A stretch of 64,000 bases of DNA from Panagrolaimus kolymaensis (Eukaryota; Nematoda; Chromadorea; Rhabditida; Panagrolaimidae): the NCBI GenBank assembly GCA_028622995.1, contig JAJQJQ010000119.1, forward strand, positions 19,128-83,127. The letters are read 5' to 3'. Position numbers and translations under genes: made by a program. The notes below the pieces were generated by a model. It was not told where the DNA came from. It worked only from the letters and a program-made list of their open reading frames with translations, and searched no databases. Positions 1 through 11,711 of this stretch are shown one piece after another (position 1 is the first letter of the stretch; every line of letters starts with the position of its first letter).

Positions 1-938
1 TTGTCATTTTCTTTTATAATAAAAATAACATATATTGGCAAGAAAAGAAATAATACCTATAAAAGAAATCTTACAACTTTTTAAAGTTTCTTTTTTTTTA
101 AATAATTTCATGGGAATAATTACTTTATAAATACATAAATAGGCATCTACGTTTTCTTTTTAATTAAAATAATTAAAAAAAAAATTTTTAAATACATTAA
201 TTTTGCTACCTTACCTTTTCTTTCTAGATTATCTCTTTTCTCAGTAAATGACTAATTATTTAATTACACTTAATGAATTAACAATTTTAATGGCTCAATA
301 AACACATTATGTATAATTCATTTTTTTAAAATGAATTTTAATAATTTCGTTTGAAAAAATATTTGATTATAAAGGTCATTTTAGACGCTAAAAAAAAGAA
401 AAATAAAAAACTTTTGTATTGGACAAAACCACATAATCAAAAAAACCAAAAACGAAACTTTATTACCAAACAAAAAACAGCGAAGTTTGAGTACGTAAGG
501 AAAAAAGCATAAAAAGTTTCTTTTCCGATAAATAATGTTAGAGCGTCACACAAAAAAAATTTTGCGATATTTTTCTCTTTTTTTTCCATCTAAAATGTTG
601 TTGATGACTTTTTTTTGGACGAAACTTTGAATGACTATGATATTTTCAACGATGAATAAATATTATCCAAGTTGCCTAAAAATTGAGCGACATAAAAATG
701 AGTTTACTCGAAGAAGAAAAAAGAGTGGTAATACATACTTTTTTAGCACATAAAAATATGTAGAGAGGAGTAAAGTTGGCAAAAATGAAAGCATTATTTT
801 GAATGAAAATTATAAAAAGTGTTGAAAACGATGATGATTTATTTATCTTTTGTTACAAGAATATCAATACAAATACATAGCAATAAATATGACTTTAAAT
901 GGAGCAATATTTGATTCAATCCATAATAAAGAATGTTA
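1..938. other. intergenic, no gene seen
   Basis: AT-rich sequence with homopolymer runs. I see no exon-like open frame with splice signals. A minus-strand AATAAA at 843-838 is the likely polyadenylation signal of the neighbouring gene. Confidence 0.5.
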
Positions 939-1641
939 TTATTCAGGACCATAAACAACAATAGCGGCATAATGAACAAAGAACGAAGCAATTAAACCGA
1001 AGATAGGAAAAACGATAGAACCATAACATTGTTTTGAGATTGATGGATTATAATCAGGACCTAAAAGTAAAACATTAGTAAATGAATGATTTCAAAAATA
1101 AGTTGTCGTCGTGGCAGTATATGTGTAGCAAAATCTTTTGTAGCAATTCTTAACATAAAAACATACATTTTTCACTATAGCATTCTTGTGGTCCATCCTT
1201 ATAACATTCGGAACAACTACCCATGGAACCACATTGACACAAAATGAATATAATGTAAGCTAAACCAAAAATGAAGAGAAGCCCAGCGATGATTGCTCCA
1301 ACTAATAAGATATCACGTTTTTCAGGATGCTTAACGGCATAAACGAACAATCCACAAAGCATGAAGAGAATGAAAGCTTTTACCATGAGAAAGATAACAT
1401 AAGTTTGAAAAATGCTGTTTGACAATGATGAGAAGCGGTAAATTGTTATTGCGTCGAATACCATAACAATGAATGGTAAAATAAGTAAACCGGTAATCTA
1501 AAAAAGTAATAAAAACGTAAAAAAAAAGTAAATAAAACAGAGGAAAAAACTCACTTTTTTGCAATTTACACTAATGCATTCTTCATTTGATGATGGTTGT
1601 TGTCGTTCACCGAGAAGAGGAGTTGTTGCTTCTTTTGCCAT
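939..1641 (-). CDS. four-TM membrane protein, copy 1
   Basis: Three exons (1641-1555, 1497-1167, 1060-939; intron phases 0 and 1) encode 179 aa. Four hydrophobic segments lie near residues 30-52, 60-82, 92-118 and 154-175. The N-terminus is short and hydrophilic. The loop after TM3 is Cys-rich (CQCGSMGSCSECY, then two more Cys), which suggests disulphides in an extracellular loop. The last exon is 122 nt, the same length as the last exon of the four-TM gene at 2.6-3.3 kb, and the intron phases match, so the two are tandem paralogues. The start is the first ATG in the frame. The family is not recognised; the topology resembles small nematode tetraspan proteins rather than true tetraspanins, since no CCG motif is visible. 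No function is assigned. Confidence 0.8.
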
Positions 1642-1998
1642 TTATGTATCTTCTTTACTTTGAAAAAAAGTTGAAATTAAATGATTGAAGTTTTGATTGA
1701 CGATGATCACTTTCTAAGTTGCTTTGAAAATGAAGTGAAGGAAATTTTGTTTGACAAACGCTTCCAACAATAAATGGATAAAGTTTTATGCAAATTTCTA
1801 TGTAAAAATCCTACTTTTATCCATGAAAAAGTTTTTCGCCAATAAAATGAAAAAAATGAAAGAAACGCAAAAACCGAGAAAGTAATATGACATTTTTTTG
1901 TATTCAAAAAACATTTTTGAGATGGATTTTGTCTTTGAAAATTTTATAACTAATTTATTGTAAAACTTTTTGGTTTTCTTTTATACGAAAGAAAAATA

Positions 1999-2297
1999 GT
2001 AATAATCAGTGTTGTCATATTTTTATTTCATCGCCGCCACAGCCGCCGCCGCCAAAATCCAAAAATTTTTTCGTTTTATTATTAAAGTCATTTTTAACAA
2101 AGATATAACTATACTTTAGCAATTTTAAAGTAATTTTAAAAGCGATAGTAGTAACGAAAACTTTAAATTAAAGCTTTTAAAATGTCAAATTTATGGATTC
2201 TCTATTGCATTTTTATAATTTTTTTCGAAAAATTCAGATATTTTTGGCGGCGCCGCCTCGCCGCCGGCGGCGGCGGCATGACAACACTGGTAATAAT
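1999..2297. mobile_element. hAT-type MITE with GC-rich ends
   Basis: A 283-bp element (2007-2289) has perfect 12-bp terminal inverted repeats, CAGTGTTGTCAT and ATGACAACACTG. It is flanked by a perfect 8-bp target duplication, GTAATAAT (1999-2006 and 2290-2297). Eight-bp duplications with CAG.. termini are the mark of the hAT superfamily. Inside each end is a (GCC)n-rich block, striking in this AT-rich DNA; the middle is AT-rich and non-coding. No transposase is present, so it is non-autonomous. Confidence 0.88.
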
Positions 2298-2609
2298 GTG
2301 TTAATAAAGCGAAGGTAAAAATGTATTTGATTTGAATAACAAAGAGTTAACAAACTATAATACCTACATACTAAATTTTCGGTTAACAACAATCATATGT
2401 ACTTACAAAGTATCTATTTCTTACAAAACTCAATGATAAAAATCGGTAATTTCGACAAATTGACATGAAAATAAACAAAGGACATAAAAGTTTAATGCTT
2501 TATTTTGTTACAAAAAAAAAATGAATACACAAACATTCCAATAAAAGAATATACAACATTAAAACCAAGCAAAATACATAAATTCATTTCATACAGCAGG
2601 AGTTGTCAA

Positions 2610-3271
2610 TCATTCCTTCAAGTAGTAAATAAGAAGAGTGCAAATTGTAGATAAAAACATGGAAAATAATGAAAGAACAGGCTTAATAATTATGTCGGTG
2701 CAATCATGCTTTGTTTGAAGTTTATTGACGTCTGAAACGCAACAAGTTAATCAAAAAACAAAACCATAAAATATAAAGAAAGCTTACCATTTTCAATACT
2801 TGAGTAACATTGGCCATCAACGACAAGTACAATCATAACCAAGTCCATAATGAATAAAATTGCAAAGATAATTGAAACGATCTTCATAATGTAAAGTTTA
2901 CGTGGAACACAAGCAGCATACAGGATTGAACATACAAGAACAAACAAAATAGAAGTTTCGACCATATAATAATAAGAATATTCTTTCACATCGTTGAGAT
3001 AAATAATCCAAGCGTTTTGAAAAAATGAGTTTAGAATGGAAAAAACGAGCTAAACAAAAAAAATTATATGTATGTACAAGGAAAAATATTTTTAGCATAC
3101 CATAAACCCAAAGAAAGAAGTATCGCAACATTTATCAGAGTTTCCATTTTCATTGTTTCTTCGTCGTTGTCGCCCATTTGTAGGAAGATGAATTGCAGGA
3201 ATTGATGATGATGAAGATTGTTGTTCTTGATGATCAACGATAACTGGAGCAGCAGCGATTGATGAAGCCAT
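2610..3271 (-). CDS. four-TM membrane protein, copy 2
   Basis: Three exons (3271-3101, 3049-2788, 2731-2610; phases 0 and 1) encode 184 aa. The first exon gives a soluble Ser/Gln/Arg-rich N-terminus of about 50 residues. Four hydrophobic segments follow (near 52-74, 86-106, 112-136, 157-180). A Cys-containing loop lies between TM3 and TM4. Intron phases and the 122-nt last exon match the gene at 0.9-1.6 kb, which lies just downstream on the same strand, so a local tandem duplication is likely even though the sequences have diverged. Earlier in-frame ATGs exist upstream; 3271 was chosen because the residues before it look like translated UTR. Function unknown. Confidence 0.78.
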
Positions 3272-4057
3272 TCGTTCTTTTGCAACGTTTTTTGATGAAT
3301 GAAAAAATGGAATGAATGAAACTTTGAATTTTGAAAGAAAAAAAGACGATGAAAATTTATGCGCTTTAGAAGTTATGCTAATTTTTTTATGCAAAGTTTA
3401 TTTTTTTCACGTGAAAGTTATTTCATCGAAGAAATTCTAATTTTTAATTAAAAGAAAAATTTTTATCTCGTGGTTCTACGAGATTGTTTTAACTTTAAAT
3501 TTATCCATTATAGATAAATTTTATTAGGAAATCTATGAATTTTGTTTGCTTTGATTTTTTAAACAAACATAAAATCCTAATAAAATTTTTAAACTTTTTT
3601 TTATTTTTTCTATTCAACATTTTGAGTGCTGATTTTAATATTAGTACCTTAAAAAGTCATTTTATGTATTGTAACTATGGAATTTTTTGAACTTTAAAAA
3701 AACAAATTATTCCTTGATTTCGCTTTTTTATTGAATATTTTATTTCATTTTTCGTCTCGCTTAACAACCAGAAAGTGGAAAAACTTTGGGTTCCATATTC
3801 TAAAATTATAGGTAAAAATAAAATTTGCAGTTATATCAACATAACTCTGACCTTAAAAAATGTACACAAAATATGGATACACATAAAAAAATAATAAGCA
3901 AGACAAACTGTAAAATATATGTACTTATTAAAATGAGGGAAAAAACTAAAGTACAATAGAATTTGTGAAATGGTTTTCGGTTTTTTTTGTGGAAGTAAAT
4001 ATATTGGAAATAATACAATATTTGAAATAAAAAAAAAGTTTTTGAATTTTTTTATAA
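3272..4057. other. intergenic, no gene seen
   Basis: AT-rich. One small hairpin (ATCTCGT..ACGAGAT near 3466-3484) is visible. The open frames here are short, overlap on both strands and lack splice signals. Confidence 0.4.
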
Positions 4058-4405
4058 TTAAATCGATTTCCAAGATTTTAATTCACGCTCATGTTTTTCA
4101 TCACCCAATGCAAGATATTCTTCTTCATCACAGCTATTATTAATAATGTTTGCTCGAACACGAATACTATTATCTTTTAGACATGAATAACAACGAAAAT
4201 ATCCATTATTATTATTATTAAATGGATACCAGTATAATCATATCCAACTTTCCTGGTTTCATCGGTGAAATAAAATAAGTTGTTGACTAATTTTTTTCCA
4301 TAATTCTTTGTATAAGGCAAGAAATAAAGCGAAAGCTGTTCACAATTCATAAGAGTTACATGGTTACAGACAGAGCGAATTAAAAATTTTTTTTTTGTAA
4401 AGCAA
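4058..4405 (-). pseudogene. broken zinc-finger family member
   Basis: The minus strand reads as a relative of the gene at 13.3 kb. A segment ending FTDETRKVGYDYT is followed, after a shift of frame in an AAT-repeat (about 4206-4223), by GYFRCYSC and an acidic tail with Glu and His. The match to the intact gene covers FTDETRK, the Y-x-C-x2-C motif and the spacing after it. No donor/acceptor pair rescues the frame, and no acceptable start lies upstream of the A-run near 4400. It lies directly downstream of the 4.5-6.5 kb gene, whose C-terminus has a similar finger, so a decayed local duplicate is likely. Confidence 0.6.
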
Positions 4406-4545
4406 ATTATAAAGCTTTAGAAATTTATTATGAAATTAAAAATTTAAAAAATCGATGCAAAAAATGAAGATAACAGAAATATACAAAATGAAAAAAAAGA
4501 CCAAACATAATTTAAATAATTTTTGTTCCATTCATTTTGTCTTGT

Positions 4546-6529
4546 TTACGAACGACGAAGTCGACGAGGTTTACAAGTATGTCCACTTGTAGTATAATAA
4601 AAATAGCTCTCGCCATTTTCATTTTGTCCAATCCTTCCACATGTTGTATTTTTTCTAAAACTACAATTTGCACATATATAAAAGACATGTCCATATCTGT
4701 TTTTTCGTTGGTACATTTTATAAAATTTGCCACTATCCTTTGAGGATTCAATAACAACTTTATAATGTTCTCCTTCTCTCGTTCTTCGAAGTTCAAATTT
4801 AATTCTCTTTGAAAGGGGAATATGAACATTAGGATTGAAAGGCCATCTCGGGAGAGTGCTAAAAATATTTATTGAAATTATGAAAATTTTTTGAGATATT
4901 TAACTAACTTTAGATAATCACTTTCTTCATTAGTATTATCGTAATCTTCATCAGATTCTGTATTTTCATTCGATTGATGATTACACATTCTCTTTGATTT
5001 TTTTGGATGTAATGATCGGGATTGAGAGGCATTTCGTTTTCTTAAATTGTATCGAGAATCTTTTTGATTATTAACAACTATTGGAGCGAGAGCTTGTTGA
5101 ACTTCGAAGGTTTCCTCTGAAGAACTGTTGGCTTCATCATTATTTTCAACAAGCTGTTGTGGTAAGTTTTCATCATTAATAGGCCTATTGTTGACAGGTT
5201 GTGGATGTTCTTCAACTGTTTCATCACCTTGTAGGTGGTGATCTTCTTCTACAGAATTATTACCAGAACCATAATCAAAATCATTATCATTTTCATTTGG
5301 GAAACGAAGAGGCATTTGGCTTTGGTCAGATTTCAAAACTTGAGCTTGAGCTTCAATATCACTGGAATCATTATTGTTTTCTAATGGAATTTGGGGACGT
5401 TCAATTTTTTCTTGCAATGCAGAAACCTAAAAAACAAACAAAAATTTTGTTAAAAAATATATGTAAATTTATGTATTACAGTTTCCATGAGAGTTCGGTT
5501 GTTTTCTTGCATATCTTCAAATAGTTTCTCCATTGTCGTCATTCGTGCTTGTGATGAATACTTTTCCTCTTTCAACTTTCTAATTTCTTCTTTCATTTCT
5601 TTTACATCTCCAGAATTTTTCAGAGCTTCATAATTTACTTTTAAACTTTCATATGATGTTTCAAGCTCCTTAAAATTAGCTTCTAAAGCTTGAATTTTTT
5701 CTTCATGGCGATGGCTCTAAAATAAGTTATTTATCTTTGTTTTTTAAAATTTAAAAAAAAAGTATTACTTTATTTCCAAGTAACCCTTCCATATTTATAA
5801 ATTGTTCTTCCAATTGTAATTCAAAATCTCGACAACCTTCCATCCTCTTAACAAGATCGGAATTTTTTGTGTTTAATTCTTCTGCTTTAGTTTCAAAATC
5901 TGATACCAAACGACGTAATTCCTCCAACGTGGATCTGAGTTCATGGGTTTCTTTGTTTATTTTGCCATTAATTTCCGATACATATTTGTCAAGTGATTCT
6001 CTGAGATTTTGATCATTTTGGTATAATTGGTTAATATGATTAGCAATATTATCTCCTCCATCTTTTTCATTATCGTTAACTTCATAACTGCCCTCAGGAT
6101 CATGCCATTCCTCATAATCATGGTCTTGCTCGCTTTGGTGATCATCGAAATCCTCATCTTCTTCAGGCTCCTCGATTATGGGCTCAACGGATTCATCAGC
6201 TAAAAAATTGTAAAATTAAATAATGACAAAAACTAAAGAAGAATAAAAAAAATTACTTGTAGGAATGAATTCATGATTATCTCTTAGAATTCGATATCCT
6301 TCTTCTATAATACGGGCTTTTTGCGGATCATCTTTGTACTTTAATATTTGCTTATAGTAAGCTTCTTCGACTAAAAAAAATAATCAAAATCATGAAACAA
6401 AAAAGTGATAGGTTCCTTACGTTTTAGAAGTGTCAAATTTTCAAATTCTTCAGCAGAGAATTCAAAAAGTTTACGAATGTTACCATGCCCGAATTCATTG
6501 TTGCAAACATTTACAAATTGTAAAGCCAT
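4546..6529 (-). CDS. acidic coiled-coil protein with C-terminal CxxC..HxC finger
   Basis: Six exons (6529-6421, 6370-6257, 6199-5769, 5716-5480, 5426-4909, 4858-4546), all GT..AG with consistent phases, give 573 aa. Residues about 75-120 are very acidic. About 125-300 is heptad-rich coiled coil with many Glu, Lys and Leu. About 300-470 is low-complexity and acidic with a basic patch (RYNLRKR, PKKSKRMC) that could be a nuclear signal. The last about 100 residues contain YICANC, later FYYTTSGHTC and an Arg-rich end, a C-x2-C..H-x-C pattern like FLYWCH/WRKY-GCM1-type zinc fingers. A DNA-linked nuclear role is an inference. The similar finger in the 13.3-kb gene supports a local family. Confidence 0.78.
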
Positions 6530-7606
6530 TTTAAGTGATTTGATTGAAATATCAAAGAATCAACTCAAAAATAATAAGCTAAAAATGTTTATAAATTTTA
6601 AAAATTATTTCTATTATAGCGCAAAATGAAATAAATTTCAAAACGTTTTATGAGTTAGGATGTTAAAGCTCAATAAACACTAGGAAGATATTTTAATCTA
6701 TTTTTTTTTTAAATTTAACTCATAACTTTTGGTGATATTTATGTCTTATTTGTTTTAAGTAAGGTCTTACCTAACAAAACGTTTTTGCGATAATCTAACT
6801 TAAACAAAACTTATCATAGCCCTGTTTTAGAATTAGCAAAAAAGGTTGACTATTCAACAAGAAAAAATAATTATTGGATAGTTTATATATTCCCGAAACG
6901 ATAAACAATAAGCAACAAAAAATTAGAGGGTAAGTCTATAAAAAAAGCAACAACAAAAAATAACTAAAAAAGGCAAACGAAAAAATAATTCGTTTCAAAA
7001 ATACCTAAAAGAAAAATCAAGAAACAATCGTGAGAGGGCGTAAAAAGGTGAGAGAAGATTTCTAAGGGCGTCATCGATAGAAATGAATAATTATCGATTG
7101 CTTCCATATGCACAAATTAAAAAAAAACCTAATTCATTTAATAATTTATTTAGGCCAAAATTTTTGGGAAAAGAAACTGAATAAATACAATAAATTATAA
7201 AATAAAATTGAGTTTACAAGTTTTTCATCGAATGATAGTTATGAATTTGTTTGTCATACATTTAATGTTAAAGTTTTTATTGTATGAGGAGGTCTCCAAT
7301 TTAAATGCAAAAACAAATTTATATCACAGAAAAAACCTGCAATATTTGACCTTTTTCACATTTATTTAGGTATTATTTTTATTTCAAAAAAGGTATATTA
7401 GAAAATATTTGCAACAGAATTCACAAAAATAAAAGCATTTTTATGCATTCTTAAGTCGTTTTTAAAGAAATAGTATTTATTTACAATTTTTTTGAAAAAT
7501 GAGAACAAAAAAAGAAGAAATGCAAATTTTATACAAACAACATATTTTTCTAGTTAACGATATTTTTTAACTTACAAAAGCTTTATGTCCGATTTAAAAA
7601 TCACAT
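6530..7606. other. intergenic, no gene seen
   Basis: AT-rich, with A- and T-runs and no convincing exon. It separates a minus-strand start (6529) from a minus-strand stop (7607), so it should hold the promoter of the coiled-coil gene. I cannot point to specific sites. Confidence 0.4.
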
Positions 7607-7973
7607 TTAGGCCATATGATGATGATCTCCTCCATGATGCATATCTCCACCGCCATGATGATCCATGTTATGATGTCCCTGATCCATATTATGCCCACCA
7701 CCGTGATGCATCATATCCCGTTTAGCTAACCAATGGCTTCCTCCATGATGATGGTGATCTTCATGACTGTTATAATGTCCATGATGGTGATCGTCATGAT
7801 GATGATGTTCATGACTATGGCCAAATAAGCCAAACAAAAAACGCTTTTCACGATTTTGATGGTTCAAACTAAAAAAGTTTATTTTTTTGTGATAAAAGAA
7901 TAAAAGCTTACGGTCCAGCAAAAGTTACAGCAGCTATGCAAGCAAGGAGAAATAGCACAGATAAAGGTTGCAT
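7607..7973 (-). CDS. His-rich secreted peptide precursor, copy 1
   Basis: Two exons (7973-7912 and 7868-7607, intron phase 2) encode 107 aa. A signal peptide (MQPLSVLFLLACIAAVTFAG) is followed by a short pro-segment ending NREKR. Then comes a block starting FLFGLFGHSHEHHHH that is dense in His, Asp and Gly and ends GGSHWLAKR. A second His/Gly/Met-rich tail (HHGG, HNMD repeats) completes it. The two Lys-Arg sites suggest processing into peptides; His-rich peptides commonly bind Zn, Cu or Ni. The copy at 21.5 kb has the same signal peptide end, intron phase and both KR sites, but its tail is short. Functions (metal binding, antimicrobial, neuropeptide-like) are inferences; I know no named family. 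Confidence 0.85.
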
Positions 7974-8861
7974 TATTTGAAATATTAAGAAAAAAAAACT
8001 TTAAAAAAGTTGTTGATTTTCTCTAAAATCTTAAGTTTTTATACCTTTCTTTTTTTTTATTGACAAAATCAAACTAGTTTCAAAACTTTTTTTGATCAAC
8101 ACCAAATTCTTTGTCAACAATTAACTTTTTTCACTTTCCTTGAATTTGGCCATTTTTCTTTTGTTCCATGCATGACACTATTTTGTATTTTGATCAATTA
8201 ATTACGTTTATGTAGTTAAACCGCAAGTGCTTCTCTTCACCGAATAGAAACTTGCATCAATAAAAAAATGGAGTTTCATAATTAAAGAAAAATTATGTCC
8301 ACGCGAGAAAAAAAGAAAACTTTAAAATTGTTTTTTTGTTTCCTTTTTTTGATTTCACCTTTCTCACTTTCCATTTTGTTACTCCGCAATCTATAAACAA
8401 AGTAAAAGTTCAAACGATGTATACATTTGATCTATTTATCAAAGAGCTACTGGTTCTTCTTTTCAAAAAAAGCTTTTGTTTTTATTAGAAAAAAAAGTTT
8501 ATTAAAAGTTGTTTTTTTCTTTCATATTACTAAAAATTAAATTTCCTCCATCATTTACATATATATTATTTTCTTGGATAAATATTTTAGTACATATGCA
8601 AAGGCTTTCTTAGTAAATCCATTCACTGTATTTATAAACAATAATAAAATGAAGAAGGGAAAAAAAGCAATTAAAAAATGACGTTTTAATGAATGTTTAT
8701 ATAGGATAATCAAACATTTGGTACCCAACTTTCAATGCAATAAAGTATTTATAAAATTTGTAGCAAAAATTGGATACAGGCAACTATAATCGGATTTAAT
8801 TCGATATGTACTTTTATCCTTTTTTTAATGTTTCATTTTGTTGTATTTTTATTTTGCTTTC
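7974..8861. other. divergent intergenic region
   Basis: This lies between two divergent starts. The left part is the His-rich promoter. The rest is AT-rich and shows no other gene. Confidence 0.5.
8036..8099 (-). promoter_or_regulatory. TATA box and conserved upstream motif of His-rich gene 1
   Basis: TATAAAAA reads on the minus strand at 8043-8036, about 65 bp upstream of the ATG. TTGATCAAA reads at 8099-8091, followed by AAAGTTTTGAAAC. The paralogue at 21.5 kb has GGTATAAAAAC and GTTGATCAAAGAAAGTTTAG at nearly the same distances, so this is a shared core promoter. Confidence 0.6.
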
Positions 8862-10213
8862 ATGTACTCTCATTATTATATTTTAGCAATATTTATTTTG
8901 TTTTTTTCCACGCATGCGCTGGTAAGATTTCAATGTTATCATGGCGAAAGTAATGGCACTACAACGGGTTTTCCTCAAATTGATTGCCCTACTGGAATAT
9001 GCATAGCATTTCGTACAGCTTGTCTTAGTTATGAGGCTACAACTTGTTATGTAAGTTCTGAATAAATTTTATTTTTTGAGTTAAAAATATTAATAAATCT
9101 TTCATAAATTTTTAGGATGATTCAGATCCATTGAGTATAGTGAAATCATTTAAACCTATTCAAAATGTCAGTTTGCTTTCGTTTGCCACATGTAACACAT
9201 CTTTATGTAACGAAAATGCGTCTAAAGTTTATTCACGTCAAAATTTAACAAAAATATATAAAAAGCCTGTATCGTTTGATAATTTATTATGGCCAAGTTT
9301 GAGAAAACCAAAAAACCCTAAAATAATGTTCACAAATCAAATTCAAAGTTTAGATAGATTATATTCTTTAAATGGTGAAAAATTTGAATTTATTGGTCAA
9401 ACTTTTAATTACACTAAAGAAGTTTGGATTGAATATAAACTTTATGAAAATTATTATACTGAATTACAAAAGTACAAATTTACTTTGGATTTAATAAATT
9501 CCAAAATGAAAATATGTTTGAGTGACAGTAAAATGAAAGTTTATGGAAGCCTAAATTTGAATAAAGAAATAATTCCTGGACAAATTATGAATGTAACTTT
9601 TAGCAGTAAATTTGATAAAAATTATACTTTATGGATAAATAATGAAGAAATAAATTATATTTTTCTTGAAAGTGGTTTTATTAAATCTGTGAAATATGGA
9701 GGGCAATGGACTTCAAACAAATCTCCAAACAAATTTCAATTATCGCAGGTTGCTCCAGAACATGAGCCAATAATTTCAAATATTTATTGCGATGAAAAAT
9801 TTATAAATTTTTTTAAACCAAATTTCCCACTAAATTACACAACTTTTAAACCTTTGAAAAATTTAAATGTCAAAACATTCAAGCTTATGATTCACAATAA
9901 TACTTCGATTGCGGATAATGAAATGATCGAATATGAATTACGTAAAAGCTTTTGCCCAAATACAGCGGTTGTAAGATTTCAAATTCAAAAATCTCGTAGC
10001 GTGATTAACATTTTGGGATGGCATTTTTCTGGTTTAGAATGGTATTTACTTGGAAAAATCACGATGGAATCATGTTTAGAATTTTATATCGAACTTGATA
10101 AAGATGGTTATGCACTTTATTGCCAAAATACGCAATTACATTATGGAGATATTGTTGGAGCAGATGATTTGAAATATCTTGTAAAAGGCCCAATTCGTAA
10201 ATTCAAATGTTAA
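8862..10213 (+). CDS. secreted Cys-rich / galectin-like protein
   Basis: Two exons (8862-9050, 9116-10213, phase 0) encode 428 aa. Residues 1-20 are a signal peptide. Residues about 25-95 carry a seven- to eight-Cys module (FQCYHG, IDCPTGIC, TTCY, TCNTSLCNEN) resembling nematode ET-module/Ly6-type domains. About 130-240 is beta-rich with FEFIGQTFN, VYGSL, LWINNEEINY, resembling a galectin-like jelly roll, though this assignment is tentative. The C-terminal third is unassigned and ends GPIRKFKC. Several N-x-S/T sites fit secretion. The broken copy at 18.8-20.3 kb has the same exon structure and the same distance from ATG to the first FQCYHG, which supports the chosen start over the upstream frame extension. 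Confidence 0.82.
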
Positions 10214-11711
10214 AATAAATAAAAAATCTACATAAATTTATTTTTTAGCGACTTTGAATCTATGATTTTTTTATAAATAAAAAACTCATATAATTTATTG
10301 CTTACCACATTTTTATTTCAAACAAACAGCAAATTGGTTTCAAAGTCATTAGATAGAATTTTTTTGCTTTTTAATTTTGTTTAAACAAAAAATTCGATAA
10401 ATTATTATTTCCAACAATGAATGGCAAATAAAATAAATTTTGGAAAATATGTAAAAAGTTTAAAATAAATAACTTTTTTATTTGCAAAATGAAGTTTGAA
10501 AGAAAAAAACATTTCCCTCTCCTTTTTGCGTTATTCCACTTTATTTCTTTCTTAATTTCTCCATATTTTTTTTTTGTAATTATAGCCAAATGAAACATAG
10601 TTAGTTTAAATTAATTGTGAAGGCCACATGTATGTTCTCAAATGTGGATTTAAAGCATTTTTAATATTTTTTTGAACTACATACTTGAGTGAACATTCGT
10701 GTGGTATTTTTTACTTTACATTAAAAAGGAAAGTTTCTAACTTCAATATCATTTGTTATAATTTAAAATAAATTTAAACAAAAGTAGAGAAATTTTTTTT
10801 CAAATATTCAAAAAATGAAAGTGAAAAAATCGATGAATAAACTAAAATTTTTTTCTTCTTCTCGAATTTAACCTCCTAGCTGCAGTTTTGAAAGTGCGTG
10901 TCGTGTCGGTCGTTCTAACAGCAAAAGTGAAGGATGAACAACAAATGGAGGAAGTGAACGCATTTCACTTTTTGGTATTAGTTATTCAAAAATTGCCAAT
11001 GTTTTTGAAAAAAACTTTATATAAAAATTTCGATAACAAAAAATTAGTTGAAAACTATCAGCTTCAATCTTTGAACCACCGTATTTTTGTTATTCTTAAT
11101 TATTTTCTTGTTATTGTCAATTTTTCTATTATCTTGAATATTGTGATTTTTTATACCAAAAACAACAATCAAAAATTTATTTATCGATATTGGTCTTTGG
11201 TTAAAAGAAAACCAACTAAAATATATAGCATTTTTAGTGCACAGTTCGATATTTGTTTGTGTATTGATGTTTTTCAGTTATTATTGGTGCTCATTTTTGT
11301 TCCTCCCTTTTCCTTCTTTTTTGTTATTGAATGTTTTTCTTTATTTCCTTTCGACATTGCAGAAAAAAGAAAAGAGAAAAAAAACACAGCCGCATTTGTT
11401 TTCTTTTTTTTTCTCTTTCTCTCTTTCTGCATCGAACAAACAAAAAAAAAACAACAACATCGTAAACAATTTTCAAATGGGCAGCAAGATAGATGTTTGG
11501 TTGCTGAGGCGTCGTCACATGTGTTGTTGTTTTTATTTTTTTTCCTTCCTTTTTTCTTTTATTTCGTTTATTTTTTTGATTTTAAAAATAGTCGTGTTTT
11601 ATTACCTTTGAAATACATATTTCTTACATTTATTTCTACAATAATTCTCAATTTTTTAGATTTATTTTTATTGTTTTACAATTAAAAGCTGTTTGATTTT
11701 ATTAAATTAAA
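10214..11711. other. intergenic with T-rich 5' region
   Basis: The left part is AT-rich. From about 10870 the sequence is more complex (CTAGCTGCAG, then GCGTGTCGTGTCGG), followed by long T-rich tracts. A 265-codon open frame starting at TTG (10888-11685) overlaps other T-rich open frames and looks like chance. The stretch probably contains the promoter and 5' UTR of the 11.7-kb gene. Confidence 0.4.

Noticed and set aside
3836..4073. Two overlapping minus-strand frames of 60-80 codons
   Set aside because: Phe/Tyr/Ile-rich shadows in AT spacer, different frames over the same bases, no signals.
10888..11685. 265-codon plus-strand open frame
   Set aside because: It begins at TTG, is dominated by Phe/Leu/Lys from T- and A-rich tracts, overlaps other long T-rich frames, and has no domain or paralogue.
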